Positions 56,486-64,000 of a DNA stretch of 64,000 nucleotides are shown here, piece by piece. The notes beneath the pieces were generated by a model. It searched no databases. It saw only the letters and a list, made by a program, of their open reading frames with translations, and was not told the origin of the DNA. Made by a program: the position numbers and the translations under genes. This DNA comes from Mesorhizobium sp. L-2-11. GTDB taxonomy: Bacteria > Pseudomonadota > Alphaproteobacteria > Rhizobiales > Rhizobiaceae. The stretch is taken from the NCBI RefSeq assembly GCF_016756595.1, contig NZ_AP023257.1, positions 682,001 through 746,000 of the forward strand, read 5' to 3'. Numbering within the stretch: the stretch's first letter is position 1; every line of letters begins with the position of its first letter.

Positions 56486-57077
56486 CGATCGCTCCGAGCT
56501 CGCGCAGTTTGGCCAGGACGGGCAGGAGCGGCAGGCCGACAATGGTGAAATAGTCGCCCTCTACTCTTTCGAACAGCTGGATGCCCTCGCCTTCGATCTG
56601 GTAGGCGCCGACGCTGGACAGCGCCCTGGCGCCGACGCGCGCCAGATGGCGGCCGATGAAGGCCGGATCGAGCTTTCGCATGGTCAGGCTGGCGACGCCG
56701 ATATGCCGCCACAGGACTGCGCCGTCGTGGGCCAGCACCACGGCGCTGTTGAGTTGATGGGTCTTGCCCGACAGCGCCAGGAGATGGCGGCGGGCGGCTT
56801 CCATGTCGGCCGGCTTATGAAACACTTCGTCGCCGAGCGACAGCGTCTGGTCGCAGCCGAGCACCAGGGCGCCGGGCTTTCGCTCGCTGACCTCGGTGGC
56901 CTTGGCCTCGGCCAGCACCAGGGCAACATCCTCCGGCGAGATGCCGCTGTCTTTCAGCGGCGCCTCGAGCGCCCGCTCGTCGACTTCCGCCGGAACCGCC
57001 TCGACCGGCACGCCGGCATGGACAAGCAGCGCCTTGCGGAACGGGCTGCCCGAAGCAAGAACGATTTTTTCGGTCAT
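56478..57077 (-). CDS. maf: Maf family nucleotide pyrophosphatase
   Basis: Nucleoside triphosphate pyrophosphatase (199 aa) of the Maf/YceF group, acting on m7GTP, dTTP or UTP. Motifs: [35 protein letters not shown] and [20 protein letters not shown]. The ATG at 57077 begins [10 protein letters not shown]. The order maf-aroE-coaE-dnaQ on the minus strand is conserved around the rhizobial origin. The start has no strong ribosome site. Confidence 0.94.
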   Translation of the reverse strand: MTEKIVLASGSPFRKALLVHAGVPVEAVPAEVDERALEAPLKDSGISPEDVALVLAEAKATEVSERKPGALVLGCDQTLSLGDEVFHKPADMEAARRHLLALSGKTHQLNSAVVLAHDGAVLWRHIGVASLTMRKLDPAFIGRHLARVGARALSSVGAYQIEGEGIQLFERVEGDYFTIVGLPLLPVLAKLRELGAIDG

Positions 57078-57129
57078 GTTTATCGCCTAAGGTTGGTTGA
57101 GATTCCGATCCGGAGACGGGCGCGCAGAC

Positions 57130-57420
57130 AGTCGCTGGATCGCTGCGCTTCTCGGGCACAGTGAACGGCATGGATCCTAGGGTCTCCGCTACGTCGCTTC
57201 GCTCCTGCTCCGCCCTAGGATGACGAAGGCATAGTGGTGTAAGGCCAATCGCAGATGTCTGAGATTGGCAGTTGCGTCGCGCATACCGGGTGGCGGCTGA
57301 TGCCAAATCGCAAACCTTCGAGATTAGCTGAAACCCTCTTCACTTCGTCATCCTAGGGCGAAGCAAGGAGCGAAGCGACGCGGCGCAGACCCTAGGATCC
57401 ATGCCGTGACCTTCGTGCCT
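57130..57420. repeat. Palindromic element, family C, copies 3 (inverted pair)
   Basis: Two inverted copies: 57168-57232 (GGCATGGATCCTAGGGTCTC...CCTAGGATGACGAAGGC) and 57305-57410 (ATCGCAAACCTTCGAGATTAG...CACTTCGTCATCCTAGGGCG...ACCCTAGGATCCATGCC). The 388-bp gap between maf and ppsR has no gene. Members share the GCAAGGAGCGAAGCGACGCG core with the copies at 30780 and 39756. Confidence 0.83.
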
Positions 57421-57466
57421 TGCAGCGCTGAACGGCTAGACAAACCTCACCATGTCCTGACTTCAG

Positions 57467-58288
57467 TTATCGTGTCTTTCCCCGCAGGGCAACGATCGCC
57501 GCCGCCGTCTCCTCGATCGAGCGGCGGCTGACGTCGATCATCGGCCAGCCATGCCGCGTGCAGATCTGGCGGGCGTAGGCGAGTTCCTCGCTGATCGCGG
57601 CGCGGTCGACATAGTCGGTCGGCTCGTAGGCGCTGGTATTGCCGAGGATGCGGTTCTGGCGGACCTGCGAGATGCGCTCGGCGGTGGCGATCAGCCCAAC
57701 GATCAGCGGCCTTTTGGCGTTGACCAGGCTTTCCGGCACCGGCACGCCGATCACGATCGGGATGTTGGCGGTCTTGATGCCGCGATTGGCGAGGTAGATG
57801 CTGGTCGGCGTTTTCGAGGTGCGCGAAATGCCGACGAGCACAATATCGGCGTCATCCATATTGGAAGGCAGTTGGCCGTCATCATGCTCCATGGTGAAGT
57901 TGAGCGCGTCGATGCGGCGGAAATATTCGGCGTCGAGGACATGCTGGGCGCCGACGCGGCGGCCGGCCGGCGTGCCGAGATAGGACTGGAACACGGTCAG
58001 CACCGGTTCCAGCACGGAGACGCAAGGCAGCCCCATGGCGGCGGAGCGCTCGTCGATGCCGCGGGCGAGCTTCTGGTCGACGACCGTATAAAGAATGATG
58101 CCCGGCTCCTCCTCGATATCCTCGAACACTTTCGTCACCTGCTTTTCGGTGCGGATCAGCGGGTAGATATGCTCGATGGCACGCGCATCCTTGTATTGCG
58201 CCGAAGCCGCGCGCCCGGCCGCCAGCAGCGTCTCACCGGTAGCATCGGAAATCAGGTGAAGGTGAAAGAAGCTCTGGGGTTTGTTCAC
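57467..58288 (-). CDS. ppsR: Pyruvate, phosphate dikinase/PEP synthase regulatory protein (DUF299)
   Basis: Bifunctional kinase/pyrophosphorylase (273 aa) that controls PEP synthase or PPDK by threonine phosphorylation. The P-loop is GISRTSKT (153-160), the family signature. The N-terminus [16 protein letters not shown] and the mid-part [20 protein letters not shown] fit. The GTG at 58288 (VNKPQSFFH) is chosen because it starts the conserved core; the longer reading is low in similarity. It faces the origin, as in other alphaproteobacteria. Confidence 0.92.
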   Translation of the reverse strand: MNKPQSFFHLHLISDATGETLLAAGRAASAQYKDARAIEHIYPLIRTEKQVTKVFEDIEEEPGIILYTVVDQKLARGIDERSAAMGLPCVSVLEPVLTVFQSYLGTPAGRRVGAQHVLDAEYFRRIDALNFTMEHDDGQLPSNMDDADIVLVGISRTSKTPTSIYLANRGIKTANIPIVIGVPVPESLVNAKRPLIVGLIATAERISQVRQNRILGNTSAYEPTDYVDRAAISEELAYARQICTRHGWPMIDVSRRSIEETAAAIVALRGKTR

Positions 58289-58691
58289 AGGGGTTGGTTC
58301 CAAGCTGTGGGCCGATGTGGATAAGGGCGGTCGGAAAGATCGGCCGGTTCGGGGCGACTGTATCAGATGCCGGTTTGTCCACAATTCGATGCGCTATTCG
58401 CTTCGTCGGGCGGCTGGGGACAAGTCCGGGGACAGGCATTTTCGACTCGGCCTCATCCACAGGGCGATTTTCTCCAGGCGAGCGGCAAGGTATTGTTCCC
58501 AATCGGGAATTTCCAACTGTCCCCAAACTCCTCCCATCCGGCGGAAGAAGCACGCGACAATATGCTGGCTGGCCTTTTCCGGAGCAAGGCGGGACAGCAG
58601 ACAACCACCGATACCAACAGACTCTTAGAATCATAAGATTCCTAGAAATAGAATATTTAATTATAGAGAAGCCTGGAGAGGCGAGCGCTGA
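58289..58691. other. Probable chromosomal replication origin (oriC)
   Basis: The gap between ppsR and hemE, where several alphaproteobacteria have oriC. It holds a perfect DnaA box (TGTGGATAA, 58316-58324) and single-mismatch boxes at 58375-58383 (TTGTCCACA) and 58453-58461 (TCATCCACA). A weaker one is TTGTTCACA at 58281-58289. An A/T-rich stretch (58621-58673) next to hemE could unwind. GANTC sites (CcrM methylation) are at 58444, and three cluster at 58620-58641. The flanking genes read away from the gap on both sides. The hemE promoter presumably also lies here. I did not compute GC skew. Confidence 0.82.
58316..58324 (-). promoter_or_regulatory. Perfect DnaA box in oriC
   Basis: The inverse complement of TGTGGATAA is TTATCCACA, the consensus DnaA box. 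It lies 28 bp from the ppsR start, and two near-consensus boxes follow in the opposite orientation at 58375-58383 and 58453-58461. Confidence 0.85.
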
Positions 58692-59720
58692 ATGCCTGAA
58701 AACCGCATCATGCTGGACGTGTTGAGAGGCAAGACGGTATCTCCGCCGCCGCTCTGGATGATGCGCCAGGCCGGCCGCTATCTGCCGGAATATCGCGAGA
58801 CACGCAGGCGGGCCGGATCATTCCTCGATCTTTGCTACGATCCCGATCTTGCCGTCGAAGTGACGCTGCAGCCGATCGAGCGTTTCGGCTTCGATGCATC
58901 GATCCTGTTTTCCGATATCCTTGTCGTGCCGCATGCGCTGGGCCGCGACGTGCGCTTCGAGGAGGGCCGCGGACCGCTGTTGACGCCAATCGCGGTGACG
59001 GAGATTGCCGCTCTCGACGGCGAAACGTTTCACGTGAATCTCGAACCGGTCTACGAGACGGTCAGGCGATTGCGGACAAAACTGCCTGATCAAACGACGC
59101 TGATCGGCTTCTGCGGCGCGCCGTGGACGGTGGCGACCTATATGATCGCCGGCCACGGCACCTCAGACCAGGCCCCGGCCAGGCTTTTTGCCTATCGAGA
59201 GCCGGCGGCTTTTTTACAGTTGCTGAAAGTGCTTGCCGATCACTCGGCCGCCTATCTGATCCGACAGATCGAAGCCGGCGCCGATGTGGTGCAGATCTTT
59301 GACTCGTGGTCCGGCGTGCTCGACGAAGCTTCTTTCGAGGCGTTTTGCGTCAGGCCGGTGGCGGAGATCGTCAGGCAGGTCCGGGCCGTCTATCCCGACA
59401 TTCCGATCATCGGCTTTCCCAAGGGCGCCGGTGCCCACTACCGCAGCTATCGCCAAAAAACCGGTGTGACCGGGCTGGGGCTCGACTGGACCGTGCCGTT
59501 GACGACGGCGAAGGAATTGCAGCGCGACGGCGCCGTGCAGGGCAATCTCGATCCGTTGCGGCTGGTGGCCGGCGGCAAGGCGCTTTCGGACGGTGTCGAC
59601 GCGATCCTGAAAGCACTGGGCGATGGACCGCTGATCTTCAATCTCGGCCACGGCATCACGCCGGAGACGCCGATCGCGCATGTCGAGGCGATGGTGAAAC
59701 TGGTGCGGGCACATCGATGA
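58692..59720 (+). CDS. hemE: Uroporphyrinogen decarboxylase
   Basis: Tetrapyrrole enzyme (342 aa) that decarboxylates uroporphyrinogen III to coproporphyrinogen III. Motifs: [18 protein letters not shown] near the N-terminus (substrate Arg), [12 protein letters not shown], and [18 protein letters not shown]. The ATG at 58692 follows GGAGAGGCGAG. Its stop overlaps the hemJ start, and it is the first gene on the rightward arm from the origin. Confidence 0.96.
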   Translation: MPENRIMLDVLRGKTVSPPPLWMMRQAGRYLPEYRETRRRAGSFLDLCYDPDLAVEVTLQPIERFGFDASILFSDILVVPHALGRDVRFEEGRGPLLTPIAVTEIAALDGETFHVNLEPVYETVRRLRTKLPDQTTLIGFCGAPWTVATYMIAGHGTSDQAPARLFAYREPAAFLQLLKVLADHSAAYLIRQIEAGADVVQIFDSWSGVLDEASFEAFCVRPVAEIVRQVRAVYPDIPIIGFPKGAGAHYRSYRQKTGVTGLGLDWTVPLTTAKELQRDGAVQGNLDPLRLVAGGKALSDGVDAILKALGDGPLIFNLGHGITPETPIAHVEAMVKLVRAHR

Positions 59721-60268
59721 CCGACATGAACAACGCCAACAATGGTGCGGGCAGCAGCGGTGGTGCAGCGATGCGTCGAGCGTCGATCGCCATCGGCATC
59801 TTCCTCGTCCTGGCGGCGCTTCTGTTCCTGTTCGGGCCGGATGACTTTTATCCCTGGGCAAAGGCGATCCACGTCATCGCCGTCATCTCGTGGATGGCGG
59901 GCATGCTCTATCTGCCGCGGCTGCTGGTCTATCATGCCGATGCGGAAAAAGGCTCCGTCCAGTCGGAGACTTTCAAGGTGATGGAGCGCCGGCTGCTGCG
60001 CGGCATCATCAATCCGGCTATGATCATCACCTGGGCGTTCGGCCTCTGGCTGGCCTGGAAAGGCTTTGGCTTTCAGGGCGGCTGGCTGCATGCCAAGATC
60101 ACTGCTGTGCTCGGGCTCTCGGCCGTTCATGGCTATCTGGCCGGCGCGGTGCGCAAATTCGCCGAGGACCGCAACGAAAGGCCCGCAAAGCACTGGCGGA
60201 TCGTCAACGAGATCCCCACATTGCTGATGATCGTCATTGTCGTGCTGGTCATCGTGAAGCCGTTTTGA
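59717..60268 (+). CDS. hemJ: HemJ protoporphyrinogen oxidase family protein
   Basis: Membrane protein (183 aa) of the HemJ/CopD-like family, which converts protoporphyrinogen IX to protoporphyrin IX in many alphaproteobacteria. Four or five helices are visible ([37 protein letters not shown], with the invariant His and Arg; [20 protein letters not shown]). The ATG at 59717 overlaps the hemE TGA; an ATG three codons in is also possible. The N-terminus is a Gly/Ser/Asn-rich tail. Confidence 0.92.
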   Translation: MTDMNNANNGAGSSGGAAMRRASIAIGIFLVLAALLFLFGPDDFYPWAKAIHVIAVISWMAGMLYLPRLLVYHADAEKGSVQSETFKVMERRLLRGIINPAMIITWAFGLWLAWKGFGFQGGWLHAKITAVLGLSAVHGYLAGAVRKFAEDRNERPAKHWRIVNEIPTLLMIVIVVLVIVKPF

Positions 60269-60277
60269 GCTTGGCTG

Positions 60278-60364
60278 CCAATTGGCGAAACCACTCATGG
60301 CAGCGTCTTTCTCCCCGTCACTATACGGGGAGAAATGCCCGGCAAGGCAATGAGGGGCAGCGCC
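60278..60364. repeat. Palindromic mosaic element, family A, partial copy 6
   Basis: Half-size element between hemJ and rho: CCAATTGGCGAAACCACTCATGGC, then CTTTCTCCCCGTCACTATACGGGGAGAAA and GCAATGAGGGGCAGCGCC. Sequence after it (60384-60411, GAGGGCAGCGCAAATCTGAAGCGATTGG) matches the flank of copy 4. The rest of the 302-bp gap is the rho leader, without a gene. Confidence 0.82.
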
Positions 60365-60570
60365 GACCGACGACGCTTCGCTGAGTGAGGGCAGCGCAAA
60401 TCTGAAGCGATTGGCGCTCACAAAAGGCAGCTTGCTCTTTCACTCGACCGGCGATAAAAGACGGGTCTTCCTTCCCGTCATGCGCCGCCCCATTCATCGC
60501 TTCGGCCGCGCCCGGCATTTGTCGCATCCCGCCGATATTTTTCCCAAAAGCTTACTCAGAGTCCGTCTAG

Positions 60571-61839
<1,269 letters not shown>

Positions 61840-61855
61840 GGGGCAAAGGCGCAGT

Positions 61856-62012
61856 TCTCCCTTCTCCCCTTGTGGGAGAAGGTGGCCGAGCGAAGCTCGG
61901 TCGGATGAGGGGTGTTCCAGGGAACACCGACGCCTCATTTCTTCCAGCACCCCTCATTCGTCTCGGCGCTGACGCGCCGATCCACCTTCTCCCACAAGGG
62001 GAGAAGGGAGAG
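61856..62012. repeat. Palindromic mosaic element, family D, copy 4
   Basis: Arms TTCTCCCTTCTCCCCTTGTGGGAGAAGG and the inverse at 61981-62012, with GCGAAGC/GCTTCGC-like hairpins and GAGGGGTGTTCC/ACACCCCTC pieces. It lies between the convergent rho and YyaL-type genes. Confidence 0.84.
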
Positions 62013-62031
62013 CCGTGCCGCATCCCCTCTC

Positions 62032-64000
62032 CTATCCGCGCCGCAACCGCCGCTCCAATTCCTCGGCGTCCGTTATCACCGGCAGGCAGACCTGTCCGGT
62101 GCACAGCCAGGCGCCGGGCTCGGTCGTTGGCGGCAAAACGCCGCCTGGCAGTGTCGTCAGGTCTGTCGCCGAACCGACCGGCACGATCGTGTCGATCCGG
62201 CGCGGGTCCGGATTTCGATTCGCAACCGGAACAAGCCCCGGATTCTCGGGACTATCCACCAGCACCAGTTTCAACGGCTCGAGCGCCAAGGCGCAGGCGT
62301 TGACGATACCGGCCTGGCCATAGGCCTGATGCGCCGCACGGCCGGCCGCGTGTTCGGCGACCTTCCAGGTCTTTTCCTGCAATTCGGGATCGCCCGAAAG
62401 CGAGGACATCAGGACCATGGCCTCGATGATCTGGCCGGTGGCTGAAGGAATGGCCTCGTCGGCATCGCCCCTGATGCGGATCGGCACGTCACTGCTGTCC
62501 GACGCGGTGAGATAGTAGCCGGTGTTGTTCTCATCGCTGTGCCATTGATCGAGCTGCGCGATGAATTGGCCGGTCAGTTCGGCATAGCTCGACGTGCCGG
62601 TGGCCTCGAACAAGGAGATCGCGGCGTTGGCCATGGCGGCGTAATCGCTCGACAGCGCCGGAAACAGCTTCTTTGCGCCAAGCATAGAATGCGGCAGGCG
62701 GCCGTCTCGGCCGGCACTGGCAATGGCAGCAAACGCCTGTTCCGCCGCCTCGATCCAGTCGATCCGTTTCAGGGCGCGCCCGGCTTCGGCGAGAGCCGCG
62801 ATCACCAGGCCGTTCCAGTCGGTCAGGATTTTTCCGTCACGCCCGGGCCTGACGCGCTGCTCCCTGGCTGCCAGGAGTTCTTCTTTGAGCGGGATGAGCC
62901 GGTCGCGATCGGCAACGCTTTGTTTTTGCTGGACCGCAGTCTGGTGGATTATCGGCTTGCCTTCCCAGCCATGCGGGCTGGAAAGCGTGAAGTATGGGAA
63001 AAACAACGCTGATTCGTCGCCGAGAGCGGTTTCGATCTCATCCCTGCTCCAGGTGTAGAACAACCCCTCCTCGCCCTCGCTGTCAGCGTCCAGGCTGGCA
63101 GCGAAAGCGCCGCCATCGACGCGCATCTCGCGTAACAGCCAACGAACAGTCTCTTCGATTCGCAGCCGGAACAAATCATTGCCGGTCGCCGCGTAAGCCC
63201 AGTTGCACAGCCTGATGAGCTGCGCGTTGTCGTAGAGCATCTTTTCGAAATGCGGCACCAGCCATTCGGCATCGGTCGAATAGCGGCTGAGGCCGCCGGC
63301 GACATGGTCATAGATGCCGCCCGCCAGCATCTTTTCGAGGCTGAGCAGGACAGCGTCGCGATGGGCCGTGGCGCCGTCGCGCAGCCAGGACAGCCACAGC
63401 GTCTGCATGAACGGCGCATTGGGGAATTTGGGCGCGCCGCGCAGGCCGCCCAGGTCCCTGTCGATCATGCCGTCGATGCCGTTGGCGAGCGTCGCCAGCG
63501 TGTCGCGGTCGAGCACCGCCTTGGCATGGCTGCCGGCCAGACGCGCCTCGACATGCGTGGTCAGGCCGTCGGCGCTTTGGTTAACGCTTTGTTTCTTCTC
63601 GCGCCATGCCTTGTCGACCGCCTCCAGTACCTGGACGAAGCCCGGACGGCCGTAGCGGGCTTCGCGCGGAAAATAGGTGCCGCCCCAGAACGGCTTGCCG
63701 TCGGGCGTCAAAAACATGGTCAGCGGCCAACCACCCTGCTCGCCCATCGCCGACAATGCGGCCATATAGATCTGGTCGATGTCCGGCCGCTCCTCGCGAT
63801 CGACCTTGATATTGACGAACAGACGGTTCATGACGGCGGCGACGTCGTCGTTCTCAAAACTTTCGTGCGCCATGACATGGCACCAGTGGCAGGCGGCGTA
63901 GCCGACCGAGAGCAGGATCGGCCGCTCGAGCGCCTTGGCTTCGGCGAGAGACGCCGGCGACCACGCCCGCCAATGCACCGGGTTGCCGCTGTGCTGCTGC
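62032..64000 (-). CDS. Thioredoxin-fold/glycoside-hydrolase-like YyaL (DUF255) family protein, N-terminus cut by window edge
   Basis: At least 656 residues of a YyaL/SSP411 (spermatogenesis-associated protein 20-like) protein. The N-terminal thioredoxin-like domain has the CXXC-type site PILLSVGYAACHWCHVMA with ESFEND after it, then FVNIKVDREERPDID. The C-terminal part resembles a six-hairpin glycosidase fold (GGIYDHVAGGLSRYSTD, LTDWNGLVIAALAEAGRAL). The frame continues to the edge (QQHSGNPVHWRAW), so the family start (usually ETSPYLLQH) lies beyond the window. The enzymatic activity is unknown. Confidence 0.9.
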   Translation of the reverse strand, partial: QQHSGNPVHWRAWSPASLAEAKALERPILLSVGYAACHWCHVMAHESFENDDVAAVMNRLFVNIKVDREERPDIDQIYMAALSAMGEQGGWPLTMFLTPDGKPFWGGTYFPREARYGRPGFVQVLEAVDKAWREKKQSVNQSADGLTTHVEARLAGSHAKAVLDRDTLATLANGIDGMIDRDLGGLRGAPKFPNAPFMQTLWLSWLRDGATAHRDAVLLSLEKMLAGGIYDHVAGGLSRYSTDAEWLVPHFEKMLYDNAQLIRLCNWAYAATGNDLFRLRIEETVRWLLREMRVDGGAFAASLDADSEGEEGLFYTWSRDEIETALGDESALFFPYFTLSSPHGWEGKPIIHQTAVQQKQSVADRDRLIPLKEELLAAREQRVRPGRDGKILTDWNGLVIAALAEAGRALKRIDWIEAAEQAFAAIASAGRDGRLPHSMLGAKKLFPALSSDYAAMANAAISLFEATGTSSYAELTGQFIAQLDQWHSDENNTGYYLTASDSSDVPIRIRGDADEAIPSATGQIIEAMVLMSSLSGDPELQEKTWKVAEHAAGRAAHQAYGQAGIVNACALALEPLKLVLVDSPENPGLVPVANRNPDPRRIDTIVPVGSATDLTTLPGGVLPPTTEPGAWLCTGQVCLPVITDAEELERRLRRG

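Overview
The window is 64 kb of GC-rich alphaproteobacterial chromosome. Gene content and order fit Rhizobiales, most likely Mesorhizobium or a close relative: secB-dnaQ-coaE-aroE-maf-ppsR | origin | hemE-hemJ-rho, FxsA and Tim44-like proteins beside mltA, and many short palindromic intergenic mosaic elements. The genus is inferred from gene order and protein families and was not tested by a search. I saw no prophage, insertion sequence, CRISPR array or conjugation gene. The region reads as backbone with small accessory clusters.

Layout. 1-3060: a TRAP-TAXI uptake system (fused permease cut by the left edge, plus its binding protein). 3303-4906: a YCII/DGPF protein coupled to an ECF42-type sigma factor. 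5234-8596 (minus): cysK, a LysE-type exporter, a small conserved protein and hrcA. 8733-11689 (plus): rph, a glyoxalase-fold protein, rdgB and hemW. 11718-17400: an FHA-adenylate cyclase, two small basic proteins, rsmI, yraN, a winged-helix/TolB-like/TPR regulator and a small exported protein. 17676-27366: uppP, GST, queG, an SDR protein, mepA, glk, an ABC exporter, dapB and gpmA. A tRNA-Leu(CAG) follows at 27696.

28153-46371 is the most accessory part. It holds an orphan ProX-like binding protein coupled to an L,D-transpeptidase and two small exported proteins. A SARP-like regulator lies divergent from a CysK-like enzyme and a PLP decarboxylase. A catabolic-looking minus-strand group follows: family 5 binding protein, HSL-type hydrolase, isochorismatase-fold hydrolase, a DddP-like M24 protein and a GlxA-type regulator. 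A reverse-transsulfuration pair (CBS and cystathionine gamma-lyase) closes this part.

46669-64000 is backbone: rlpA-like, PHA depolymerase, BTLCP protease, an HTH/Smr/mltA/Tim44 group, fxsA, secB, dnaQ, coaE, aroE, maf and ppsR. Then comes a 403-bp gap with the marks of the chromosomal origin, followed by hemE, hemJ and rho. A YyaL-type protein runs off the right edge.

The most interesting points are: (1) oriC at 58289-58691; (2) a DddP-like protein whose six predicted metal ligands keep the spacing of characterised DMSP lyases; (3) the CysK-like/decarboxylase cassette with its own regulator and operator-like repeats; (4) a PhaZ with Ser at the expected catalytic Cys; (5) several families of palindromic intergenic repeats in most larger gaps.
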